DNA of 64,000 bases from Termitomyces sp. T153 (Eukaryota; Basidiomycota; Agaricomycetes; Agaricales; Lyophyllaceae). The stretch lies in assembly GCA_018296165.2 (NCBI GenBank), contig JACKQL020000043.1, positions 408,798 through 472,797 on the forward strand. The letters run 5' to 3'. Each line of letters starts with the position of its first letter. Positions within the stretch are counted from its first letter, which is position 1. The notes beneath the pieces are model-generated. The model had not been told where the DNA came from. It saw only the letters and a list, made by a program, of their open reading frames with translations, and searched no databases. Made by a program: the position numbers and the translations under genes. Positions 43,160 to 54,450 of the stretch are shown piece after piece.

Positions 43160-46100
43160 AACAAAGTGGGCTGGTAATTCAATCGACCAGTTCTAGGAAG
43201 CCTGTCCATCTGTACAAAATCATCACAGTTGCGTTGCTTGGACTTTTTCAAGGGAGTCACAATTGTAGGTGGCAAGCGAACACTCTCAGAACGAGGACCA
43301 GGTGACATGTGGGACAGCGTTGAAAACTTCTGAGAGGTCTGTGATTGCTGCACTTGCTGAGCAGGACTCAAGCAAATCATTTGGTTTCAAAGCAGTAGAT
43401 TGTCATCAGGAACCTTGCTTAAAATGTGAGGTGAATGCATTGAATCATTGGCAAGAGAAGTTCCCACAGTCCCACGAGTATGGGAGGCAACTAATTGAGA
43501 CGATGCACATGATTTGAATGGTGAAGAATGGGGTCTCATTCTAAACAGCTTGAGAAAAGAACAAGTCAGATATTTGATAATCAAAGATAGTATGAATTTA
43601 CTTGGTAGTTGACTGGCATTGATGGGTTGGGCGAATTTTCTTTCTGTTTTCCAGTGCAATAAGGTCTTCCATCAGCAAAGTTGGAGATGGTTTGTTGCTA
43701 CCCTTCATAATGAGCAGGCCTTGAGTTGGTGGTACTGGGGATGTCATCTACGTCAATAATCATTCGGTTGCTATCGTCTTCAGATTCCATGTCAGGTTCA
43801 TATCCATTTTGGTCTGCAACATTGAGTACAACATCCTCCTCTGAAAGATGTTCGGCAGCGGAGGGCTCAGCTTGTGTTGTTTCATTCGATTGTGCTGGAT
43901 GTGTGGATACCTTCCCTTCCAAAGCATCCAAAGCAGAAATCCTCTGTTTAAGCTTGGTCACAGCGTCTTCATGAGTACTCTTTTCCTGTGACAGAGGTAA
44001 TGGAAACCCAAGGAAGTGAAAAAAAATGAAAGACATACAACTCTGAGCTTGCCAATCAACTTTTGCGCTTGATCAAGTTGTAAACGTGCCTCTTGCATTT
44101 GTTTCAGTGCTTGATCACATTGAACTTGAAGATTATCTCATTCAATTTGTGTAGCTCGGTGTGCCTCTTGAAGAGCTGACAATTGATCCTCAAGCGCCTA
44201 ACATTGAAAAATAAGCAAGAACAAAAGAAAGCAGGAAGTGACCAACTGATGCCTCTGTTGCAGATCGCATACTGGTATCTGACTCTACAGACTCCAAAGC
44301 TGCCAGCTTAACCTGAGGAAAAGGGTGTTTTAGTTGACTGGAATGACGCAAAATGGTATGCCAGAGGCTTACTGCATTCTCTTGAACCTTCTTCCATTCA
44401 GTCGATAATTCCTCCTGGTGTCAACTCAGAGTGTTTTGATGGGTGTTCTGAACACTTGTCAATTGGCTTTGAAGATCTTGAATAGTGGCCTAACAATGAG
44501 GAATCAATGGAGAAGAGGAAAATGCATGAATCAGTTACTGACAGAAGCCTTTGCAGACTGCATGCTCATTTCTGATTGTACGTCTTTTGACGCTGTTAAC
44601 TCAGCCTAACAAAAGTGTCAGAGCAAAAATGATGAGAAGTCGATGGGCAAACACTTACTGTGTTCTGTTGGAGAAGCCCCTCTTTAACAGATATTTGAAT
44701 TTCCAGGATCTGTTGCTCTTCCTTGGCCATCTGCAATTGACTCTGAAGTCTTTGAATCATCACCTAAGGATTGGATAGTAAGCAGAGAGTAAAAGCAGAC
44801 AAAGGATGACTGGAGCAAAAGGAGGCAATGAATAGTGACCCACTGTCAACTCTTCAGACTGGGCTTCCAACTTCACCTGAAAGTCAGATATGACAATTTT
44901 GGTGGCATCCAGCTCAGCCTGAGGAATTGTTTGCAGTTAGAATGATAATTCATTTGTTGATCTTGATAAGCACTCACAATTTTCTTGTTGACTTTTTTCT
45001 GGTCCGCAGCCATACACTCTCAAAGACTCTTTCACTCTCTTTTGACTGATCCCAGTTGTTCCAAGGTATTTTGATGAGTTTCCTGGAGGGTTGACAATTG
45101 AATCTTCAGATGTCCAACAGTAGCAACAAGAATCTCTTTATTATTTGTAGTGTTGTCGAGATCGCCCTTGATTTGTTTCAAATCCAATCGAAGCTTATTG
45201 CACTCTCCTTGCAATAGTAGTAGCTGTTGCTCGCTGCTTTCCATCTGGTCCTAAAGAGACTCAATACATTTTTAAAAGGGTAGAAGCACGAGTATTACAA
45301 CCCACCTGATATTCCTCTAACAACGCTGCTTCAGCATCCCTTTGGCGTTGCTGCTTGGCTTGAAGGACAGTCAGTTGCTTCAAAGAAGAGTCGCACTTGG
45401 TGGTGAAAGTCTGCGCCAGAATAGTAATTGCTACTAGGGCTCTTTGCGCATGAAATCTAATGTTTTTCTCCTTGGCAATCTCATCGTGATGGTGACAATC
45501 AGTGTAAGCTTGAAGCTATGCAACTTGTTCCACACTGTCTTCCAATTCTATCGTCTTGCGTTGCAAGTCAGAACATTGAGTGTTGAGGGTGTGCTCAAGT
45601 TTGGTGTTGATACTTTTGATCTAGGTGCAGATGGTGTCATGGGTATTCTGACAAATTTATGCGAGAATGACATACATCGGCAAGACGTTTCTGTGTTTCA
45701 TTTGATTCGGCTATCTTCTTGGCAAGCTAGCAAGTCAATCAGTATGGATTCTTCAATGACTTGCACAGAGCTCACCCGCTGCTCCAGAGAGAGAATCTGG
45801 AGCTTCAGCAAAGCAGTGTTCTTGTCATCTTGACTTGAGTTCTTGTCCAAGCCCTATAAGAGACAAGTCAAACAAGGATGGCTGGATGAATGAGCAACCT
45901 ACTGTATATAGAACTAGTTCATGGCAGCTGGTTGATTCTTCATTTCCTCGTCAACGTTTCTTGGAAGGAGCATCATTGACATGACCAACCCCTTCTTCGT
46001 TTTGCTTGTTGACTGTCATTATAATATGTTTGGGTAACAGGGAACATTTATGGAACAGAGGTTCCTCTTGGGTGTTTACAGACATCATAGTTGCTCCTTG

Positions 46101-46484
46101 TCTATTTAAAGGTTTGTGATGTGCCAGGTCGTTTCCAATGGTGACAATAGCCTAGAAAACAATGTGATGTCAGAAATTACAAAGAAATGATATGGGACTT
46201 CACATACCTCAAAGTCACCGTTCATCATATCTGGACTATGTAGGTATTGCCTGACTTCCACAGGTGGTGAGGATGATAATGGGGAACTGATATGGGACAA
46301 CGGCTGAAAGGTTGAATTTCAAAGAAAACATATGTTAGAAATTCTAAAGTCCACTCCTTTGTCAAAATGATCACAAAGGACAAAATGAAAACAAAGGACA
46401 TGACTGCATAAGAATCTGCTTGCTTACCTTCTCAGACAGAAATATCGCTTGTTTCCTTCCTTGCCGAACCTGCAACGCACTCAT
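43160..46484 (-). pseudogene. Multi-exon coiled-coil gene remnant with duplicated exons
   Basis: Begins at the ATG complement at 46484 (exon reading MSALQVRQGRKQAIFLSEK). It continues with exons separated by short GT-AG introns, for example 46205-46150, and a ladder of 60-110 nt exons between 45300 and 43985. The exons are heptad-rich (LLLQGECNKLRLDLKQ, QSQLQMAKEEQQILE). Two of them share QL-LQ-THQNTL (about 45090 and 44430), pointing to exon duplication. The C-terminal exon (about 44000-43700) is acidic. Stops near 45955, 45690 and 44420 show decay. A long rod-like protein of unknown function. Confidence 0.45.
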
Positions 46485-46499
46485 CACTACTGCATATTA

Positions 46500-47001
46500 A
46501 TTGTCACGATGGTCAATACTTTGGAACCATTCACCCCTACCACACGCGTGAGTGGCTTTCTTATTTGTGATAGATTGTATGATGTTGACCCAGGGTAGGA
46601 CTATACAATGCTTCTCGGTGGGCATTATTATGGCACGTCACATATACAACCTATCACCAATTATTGTGGGAGGCGACCACACCTCGAGTTTATTCTTGCC
46701 AACTACAAAGTCCAACCCTATATCCACCATGCCCTCGTCACCATCACAGGTGACCACGGAATAGCTCAGTTCCATCTGTTTCTCAAGAACCATGTGAACT
46801 TACCAGTTAACCGTCAAATTTTGCCATGGGCAGCAGGGAGCTGGCGAGGCAACATTTTTGTCTTGAAAAAGGGGAAAGAAAAAGAATTTGTAAACATCCA
46901 AGCTATGGATAACACTCTTGCCAACTTTGCCATGCATTGGTACATATGGGCCTTTCATCAATCTCTTTCATGTGAGTTGATTTGGAAACCACTAGTTTTG
47001 T
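46500..47001 (+). pseudogene. Fragment of a hypothetical gene family, plus strand
   Basis: Open stretch from about 46608 with QPYIHHALVTITGDHGIAQF-type sequence, LPVNRQILPW, SWRGNIFVLKKG and FVNIQAMDNTLANFAM. This combination recalls an Agaricomycete multigene family of unknown function. An in-frame TAG near 46595 and the lack of flanking exons suggest a remnant. It starts head-to-head with the coiled-coil gene at 46484. Confidence 0.35.
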
Positions 47002-47159
47002 AGGCAGAGCGCATCAGGGTCGACTCTATATCCCCAAAAACTTAATGTTCCGTTTTCCTTGACAGATATAAATGGATTAGAATATAAAATACAGGTTCAC
47101 ATACACTTTATATATACATGTAACAATAGTAGGAATCTGATACCCTCGAGATGTGACTT

Positions 47160-49870
47160 TCATGACTTTGATAAGTACTGTTCAATGAATGATTGGGACC
47201 ACGACTCCATAGTGTCTTTAATACAACAAATCTCTTTGTTGCCATGTAAGAGATTGCGCCATTTCTTTGAGCTGATGGGCCCTTGAGAATTTGTTTGAGA
47301 ACTAGTATTCAGGATCTCAGCCAGTTGTCTAGAGAGGGTATGCTCGTGATTTCCATTCCAGCATCCATATTCTTCCCCACTAGCTTCAGAGGTCTTCATT
47401 GTGGGAAACCAGGAACAGAGCACCATTTGATGACCAAATCCTAAAAGAAAGTGAGAACCGGAAATTCAATAACAGAAGAAAAATCTCACCGGTGTAACAT
47501 ACATACACACCAGAAATAAGGTTGAACTCCAATTCAGTCAAAGTGTCATCAATGAATCTTCTATTGGTTTTTGGGTTGCGAACTCTGAGCATTGTGTTTG
47601 GGACTGATGACCAACCTGTAGGACCTTGAAGGACTGTTGAAAAACTAATGACAGATGCACTCAATCACCAAATAAAACCCCCTCGCATCAATGCAGCATG
47701 CGCATGAGGTTGATTCAAAAGGGACTCCCGTTGCCTCAGATAAGAATTGTAATCCTCCATCCCAAACAATGAATCAGACAATCGCGTAGGTAGGACACAA
47801 GGTGGCAGGGATTGGCGTAGTGCTCTAGAAGCAAGTTCAAGAGGAAGACAAGTTCAAAACGGGATTCCATGATGGAAGAGATACTTGGCAACATCTGACT
47901 CATAAAGCCGAGAATCAAGGCGACACACCATCAATGCATCCACCACAGTAGTCAATGTCAGCTTCCACGGCATTTCAGATTTGTCCCCAAAGTCAAACAT
48001 GTACAGTAATTGAGATTGATCATCATCATTGATGATGATGCATAAGTATTTGGACTGCTCGGACATTGACAGAGAGACACAGCTTCGAACATTGAAATTG
48101 CACTCATCATCCTTGGGTTTTCATCCTGTGATAATGCCTTCCAAGTAAGACCTTGCCAGAGCTGCACATGGAACTGCCATAATGTGAGGCTGGCACTCAA
48201 CTGATCCCAAACCTAGCCAACAAACAAGTTGACTGGCTTCTGCCACGCTTGCCAGTGAGGGGTGTGAGGATGGAAGAGGAAGAGGTGGAGTAGAGCCATA
48301 GTGTAAGACAAGAATTTCCAAAATTTCCTGTTGCAAGATGTCAATTGCCCTGGAGTCTGGCAATGATGACAGAATGGGTACGGGCTCCGACGACAATTCA
48401 GGTGACGCTGGCAATTCTGGCACCACTGGCTCTGAAAGAATGACAGCATGCTGGAGGGGATGAATGCAGGGCACGTCGAGGCGTTCGGATTCCGAAAGAT
48501 GCGCTGGCTGATCTGAAGGACTGAGAACCCTTGGGACCTTAGTATTATCATATGGAGGCTCAAGTGGATTGCAGGAATTGGTTGATTCTTCTGGGAAAGC
48601 GTAAAATTCCTCAAACTTGGCCTCGTAATCACAATCGCTAGGACCAAATTTCTCGCAGCAATCCCACTCATTTGAGAATGAATCGTAGCGCTTCTGTGCC
48701 TCACTATATTGTCCAAGTGTATCTGCTCTATCTGCCTTGTGCACTTGAATGCAGCACCACACATTTTTGTCCTCCTTGCTACGAGACCATTCAAAGACTT
48801 GAGTGCTGACTGTTGGTGGCCGTCACTCTCTGTTCAAATGGGTCTGTTGAGCAGCAGGAGTCTCAGACAAGAGATGTCAAGCATTACGCTTGTCTTGAGC
48901 AGAAAGAAAAGCTTCATACTCAGGCTGTTTTGTCGTCTGCATGGATGGGTGGAGTTGTTTGCTCAGTGTGCATGTTTCATGCACAGGATTGGTCAAAGCC
49001 AGCACCGTACACTGCATCTGGCTTGCAGTGGGTGCCAAATAAGTGAGGGAAGAGATGGCCACCTCTTTAGAACCCCATCGATACCAGACCGGAATGTTGT
49101 ACTTGAGAAACCACTCTATAGCTGGTTGCCTTGTGTCTTTACTGGTTATATCAAGGAATATGCCAGCACATTTGGTGTTTGGGGAGAAGTCACAAACTGT
49201 CAAAGCCTGAAGCGCATCTACTGTTTCCATTGGGAAACCATTATCGCAAAGTGCAACTTGCCAATATACATCGGTATCAGTTGCGTTGGCTGACTTGGCT
49301 TTAGCAATGAGATAGGACAGCAATCCCATCCAAATCAAAAACCAGTCTCTAGCCTTATAGATTTGAGACAAAGTATGCCCATAGCTGTAGCGTCCATCAA
49401 CATAGCCCATAGACCAGGGAGAGAAGGGGAAAACTACCGAAGCCTTGAAGTTCTTGGCTAGGATAGTTGTCGCACAATTCAGCCACCAATCTAACTTGAC
49501 CCAGGAATCCTTAATTTCTGAAGGTAGAACAAACTGGTCTCCCCCCATCTTTAGTGCGTTCCAAGCCTCGAACTTTGGCAAGTTGTTTGAAAAGAGGACC
49601 AGCATATGAAGGTTTACAGGAGACAAATGCAAGCCATCCATATGCCTCTGTCCACCAGAAAGGCTCGGTAAAATCATCTGTATGAGAAGTCTCACTTTGA
49701 AAGATGCTATACTCCATTCCAATTTTGGGATCTTGAGGTGGGAGAGAAATCGAGTGACTGCAGTTTGGCAAATAGTATAAATCACCCTGGTAAACAACGA
49801 TGTTTCCAGAACTTTTATCCAATCTATAAAGTTGGTGTTAACAATGCTCAGCAGTATATTGAGTTGCAAA
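47160..49870 (-). pseudogene. Large hypothetical protein of an expanded Agaricomycete family, decayed
   Basis: About 800 codons of minus-strand coding sequence with landmarks in order: FLKYNIPVWYRWG (about 49110-49072), LNRE-RPPTVSTQVFEW (about 48840-48790), YDSFSNEWDCCEKFG (about 48690-48645), an acidic/proline linker, EILEILVLHYGSTP, QLLYMFDFGD (about 48010-47980), KLTLTTVVDALMVCRLDSRL, LMRGGFIW (about 47690), RRFIDDTLTELEFNLISGVYVCYTG (about 47560-47490) and EEYGCWNGNHE (about 47370). This landmark order matches a large Agaricomycete family of unknown function. Stops near 48877, 48835, 48120, 47853 and 47670 and frame shifts make it a pseudogene. Confidence 0.55.
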
Positions 49871-50039
49871 ACTTACTCTCTATTCATTGTTTCTGTCTAT
49901 AGTTGGTGGGACTCAGATAAAAATGTTACGAAAAATGCAATTATAGAGAGGTCTGGGCAAGTACCAAGCCTTGCAACAGAAAGATGATTATAATGAGGTG
50001 GATAAAATTCCAGAACACTAGTATATGGGAAGGATGATC
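49871..50039. other. No gene seen
   Basis: Short spacer between the pseudogene and the next repeat copy. Confidence 0.3.
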
Positions 50040-50440
50040 AGAGCTTGGAAGAGGGAGTGATAGAGCTTGGGTGAACCCAAAACTCAAGGGAAAGGGAACA
50101 AGCTTGGATGAACCCAGAACTTGTGGGGGAGGGACAGAGCTTGGGTGAAACCAGAGCTCATGGGTCATTTTGAAAAGCCAAAGTCCAACTTGACTGGTGT
50201 TTGGTACTTACATAAGCCATCATGGGAACACAATGAGCAATAAGTATAATCATAGATAAGATTATGTATGAGCAAGGATGAGCATCTAGCAATTTTGCAA
50301 TACCAATTGCATGCAGACTACATATTTTGCAGTATCTGACATGGGCATGAAGAAAATTTATTTATTTGAGAGCGAAATATACACAGTGTTCTGTAAGTGA
50401 CAGACTGTAATTCCAAACAGGGCTATACAATATCACACCT
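50040..50440 (+). repeat. Dispersed repeat, copy 2
   Basis: Same order as 41380-41770: three GCTTGGGTGAACCCA-type palindromes (50070, 50100, 50140), then CTTGACTGGTGTTTGG, CATCATGGGAACAC, AATCATAGATAAGATTATG, then TTATTTGAGAGC and GTAAGTGACAGACTGTA. A repeat family of roughly 400 bp. Confidence 0.7.
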
Positions 50441-51599
50441 CTGCTGGATATGAATGTGTTTCTAATGCTTTACCCAAGCTTGTTGAATGTGATGCAATGT
50501 ATGCTTAATTTCTATTTAAGATGATACCCAGAAATGAGAAGTACAAGTATAAACAAATAAATCCAAAACCACCAATCACTCATTCCTCCATCACATATCC
50601 ATATTCACCTTAGACAACACTCTCACACCTCCCATGGCCTCCACAGCCATCTGCAACTGCTCTGCTCACCCTACCTCATGAACACACTCCACCAGTGTAT
50701 CCAGTACCGACTTTCCTCCTGCCTCGCCTGAATCTGCCTTGTCAAGAAGCTGAGTAACTCAGTTGCCCAATTCCTGTATCCCATCTCACTTGTTTCCCAT
50801 TGCGTTTCCCAGGGTGATGAGCCAGCAAAGTAACTGTGCAGTTGTCAAGTGGCGTTAGCCCAGCTACAGCATTGTACATCGTGATGAACTTAGTTGGGAG
50901 AGCAGTAAGGATGGCAAGAAACTCTGACTTGAGGATAGAGAGCCATTTAAGCTTTACCTTTTCGCAAAGTCATTGTTGTTTCGATACTTTGAGAGCATGG
51001 GGATATATTCTTTGTAGTCAGAAATCAAACGCGATATCCATGTGGTGCTCTAGCACCATCTGAAATTGTGTCATCAAGTTTTGCCTCTTTGCAATGTCAT
51101 TGTCCTCTCCGGCAGGGGCATCAAATCCATATTCTGCTAATGGAGAAGTACAAGGGGCAGGTCTGGTTGAATTGCAAATATAAGTCTTGATGACCACACC
51201 TCGAAGAAATCAAACGCAATATCTGTGTGGTGCTGCAGCAATGTCTGGAGACCATGTCATCTACCAAGACAAGTATACCAGAATGGAAACGCGATGACCA
51301 AGGATGAGCAATAAGATGATGTTGGCCACAGAATCTCATATTTGGAAGTGGTCGCCTTAGGTCTTGGAACTTTAGATAACATTGAGTCAGTTCAAGGAAT
51401 TGGATTATTCACAAGAGGTGAAGATGTACAAAGAAAAAAACACTGCATGTCCCAAGCATCAGGCTACAAGTCAGGAGGAAGTGAGCGATTTTGGGTTTAT
51501 GGATTGGAAACTCAAGAGGAAATGAGATAGAAGAAAATTGATTGATTTGAAAGCAAATGTCTATAATAGTAATGAGTTCTGTAAGTGACAGACAGTAGG
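50441..51599. other. Ambiguous region, short open frames only
   Basis: Contains duplicated wording: AAATCAAACGC(G/A)ATATC(C/T)(A/G)TGTGGTGCT at about 51025 and 51205, a diverged internal duplication of roughly 180-bp spacing. The stretch 51530-51599 repeats the TTTGAAAGCAAATGTCTATAATAG to GACAGACAGTA end of the dispersed repeat. No recognisable product. Confidence 0.35.
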
Positions 51600-52140
51600 T
51601 ACAAACAACGAACGCAGACCCAGAACTCGCGATGAAGGGACAGAGCTTGGGTGAACCCAGAGCTCATCAATGGTTGTGACAGGCAAAAGTTTGAAGTCCA
51701 AAACTTTGGCCAGCATTGGACATTCCAGATAAATGATATAGATAAGATTCATTATGAGCAGGGATGAGTGTCGAGCAATCTCACAATGGCAATAAATGAA
51801 GGTCATTTTATATGAACACAGAATCAGAACTCGCAATGAAGGGACAGAGCTTGGGTGAATCCAGAGCTCATCAATGGTCGTGATAGTCCAACGTCCAAAT
51901 TTCAAAGTCCAAACTTTGATGGAGTTTGATGGTTCCATAATCCAGATGAACAATATAGATAAGATCTGATGTCTTGGAATCATCAAACACTAGCAAAGTT
52001 GGACTTGAAAACGACTATATGCATGAGCTCTGGGTTCACCCAAGCTCTATCACTTCCCCTTGAGTTCTGGGTTTCACCCAAGCTCTATCACTTCCTCTTG
52101 AGTTCTGGGTTCACCCAAACTCTGGTCATTCTCCCCTCAT
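51600..52140. repeat. Palindromic repeat arrays, both orientations
   Basis: Forward units near 51645 and 51850 (GCTTGGGTGAACCCAGAGCT and a one-base variant, both followed by CATCAATGGT). Reverse units near 52025, 52065 and 52105 separated by TATCACTTCC(C/T)CTTGAG. The forward and reverse arrays could pair over about 150-450 nt. Confidence 0.65.
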
Positions 52141-52319
52141 ACTCTAACGTCTCCAACCTCCAACATCTACCCATTGCAATTGATGTCTCCAAATTCTATC
52201 CATTGCATCCATACAGACCATCTACCTGGCACGCTGATCCACCAGAGTAGGGTCTCCTCTATCCTCTCGCTGAGCTTCAAGTGCCATGTTCATTCCCACC
52301 TATGTTATGATAATAATAA

Positions 52320-53010
52320 TTAAGTATCTGGGCTTATTCCCCTTCTGTTCATGGCAGCTCGCAAGCGCTCATGAGTAGCCCTCATCTCTTGCCTGCAAGC
52401 TGATGCAGCGCCGTTCTTCAGTTTCAACTTCAGCAAGGAAGTTTCTGGCCAGCAATTCTTGTAGTCCTTTAGATGAAGCCAGTTCTTGTCCCTCATAATC
52501 TGCCAAATGCATTAAGATGAGGTTATTCAAGCCTCATCTTGAACTGTCTGTGCATACCTCTTTGCATAAGTTCTTTATCTTGTTGTTATCTTGCTTTCAA
52601 TAGCTCTTGGTCAAATCCAATTTCTTTTTGGCCAATTTGTACACATCTTCTTGTTCAGAAAATCAGGTCAATTTGTAAGTTGATCTTGTATGACTGTCCA
52701 CCGAAAAGCATTCAACAGTTTGGATAGTCCAACCAGTCTTGACAAGCTCTGAGCTCAAATTGAACCCACCACTGTTGGGCCTTCCTGGTTCGCCATTGGG
52801 CCAGAGAAATTTCTTACCCAAACACCTCTGGGAGCAGCAAGGCTCAACCTCAGGTTCTCCATCACTCTTGTTTCCAGGGTTATCGTGGTGTAAAATGTAA
52901 TCCCCAAACTCCATGCCTGGAGCAGTTGGGGGAAGCGAGGCAGGCGGAAGAACTGTAAACTTGATTCGAGACACAGTCAAGGGAAAAAGTCTTTCACTGT
53001 AGAGGTTCAT
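52320..53010 (-). pseudogene. Unrecognised minus-strand gene remnant
   Basis: An open exon at 53010-52663 (ERLFPLTVSRIKFTVLPPAS, FLWPNGEPGRPNSGGFNLSS) is followed by heptad-like pieces (GLQELLARNFLAEVE, ACRQEMRATHERLRAAMN) down to about 52330 in other frames, consistent with short introns or decay. No family recognised. It starts about 180 bp from the divergent WD40-like remnant. Confidence 0.3.
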
Positions 53011-53189
53011 TGTAGTTTTCCAGGAAACAGATACATTTCCATCTCCTGGTGCGCGTTATATATAATTTTATTGATTTACAAATGTGCTTTAAGCCTCAAA
53101 GCAACAACAAAGACCTTTGTTTTCTTTTGTTATGTAATCGTGCCCAATTCTTGACAAGGGATTATCCACTTCACTCTTGCACGCTATAT

Positions 53190-54450
53190 CCACAGTTCAA
53201 TCCAATGGCTCTCACATCTGTCAGCATCAGTTTCTCATTTTCTACCCTCCTTTTGACCTCTGCCCCTTTCCAGACTTCTGAATACAAGCTTTGGGGTGAC
53301 CTCAGAGGCAGCAAAGGCCCAGTTAGCGCTGCGACCTTCACTAACAATTTGAGTATGGTCTTAATAGGAGGTAGGTCTTTCAATTTGCCTTGACTACACA
53401 AATTGATCATTTCTCAGGCGATGATGGACATGTCCGTGTCTATTCCACAAAGGATCTCTCCTCCCTACAAACCCTCTACAATAAGATGTGGGGCAAAGTC
53501 ACCACTCTGACTTGTCTCACTATAAATGCTGCTGGTAACAAGGGTGAATCTATATGCATTGGGACTATTTGAGGATCAATCTGCCTTATTCCCCATGCAA
53601 ATTCAACCTCCATATGTCATCTCGAGTTGAAATGTCATCCCTCCCTGATCATGGTCCCAGTGGTTCTCTCAGAGGTATTCCAAGGTCTACAATATCTTTG
53701 AGTTCAACGATAGCATTGCCACCCAGGCTTGTGATGATGCTAACCAGTGACTTGTGGTTGCTAGCCATAATGGTACAATCAAATTGTTTAGTGTCAGTGC
53801 AGGTGGTAAGTATTGGCAGTTATGTCACCCCGTCTTTGTCTAACCCCCAGCAGTTGACATGACAGAATTGTGGGTCATTCCACCCATGGCTGATGCCATC
53901 TCTGCAAGCCTCAAGTCCTTTGGTGCTGGTAGCCAAAATATACTGCTCACCAAGATTGAAAATGGTGAAATGTAGGTGTATCTAAATGGTCAACGTTGAA
54001 TCTAAGTTTACCCTTTACAGCCTTTGCATCGATGCTCAAACCTCCAACCAGCTGTGGCAAAAGCATTTAACAAGTGCAATGTGTGCTTTTTCTTGCCGTT
54101 GTCCTCTGCATTATTGACTGCCTCTTCCAGAGGTCATGCTGCCCTTTCGCCTGGCGAAGACCTCTTGTTCACTCATAATCTCACCCAAGGCCACTTTCAA
54201 CTCCATCAATTTCCTGGTACTCCAGCCAAAGCAATACCAGGCGTTATGTCTACCTGGCATAGAATCATTCAAGGAGTATTTGCAGAAGAAGGCAAAATTA
54301 TTGTGTGCAGCAGCAATCATGGAACGGTCTACATGGTAGACATGGCGACTCGGGAAATATTGCAGAAGTTGTCTGGATCTGGTGAGTTATATAACCCTGG
54401 TTGATGATTTGTGCTCATGGTATCTTAGGACTCATGCAAGTCATTGCAGT
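53190..54450 (+). pseudogene. WD40-like protein remnant cut by a LINE
   Basis: Exons with YKLWGDLRGSKGPVSAATF (about 53280), GDDGHVRVYSTKDLSSLQTL (about 53420), LWVIPPMADAISASLK-type sequence (about 53865), ALSPGEDLLFTHNLTQGHFQLHQF (about 54140-54215) and QGVFAEEGKIIVCSSNHGTVYMVDMATREILQKL (about 54265-54370) form beta-propeller-like repeats. GT-AG introns occur near 53805-53851 and 54382-54429. The next exon starts at 54430 and reads GLMQVIAV before LINE sequence takes over. In Agaricomycetes similar WD40-type proteins occur as multigene families. Frame shifts and stops (about 53396, 53569) mark decay. Confidence 0.5.
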
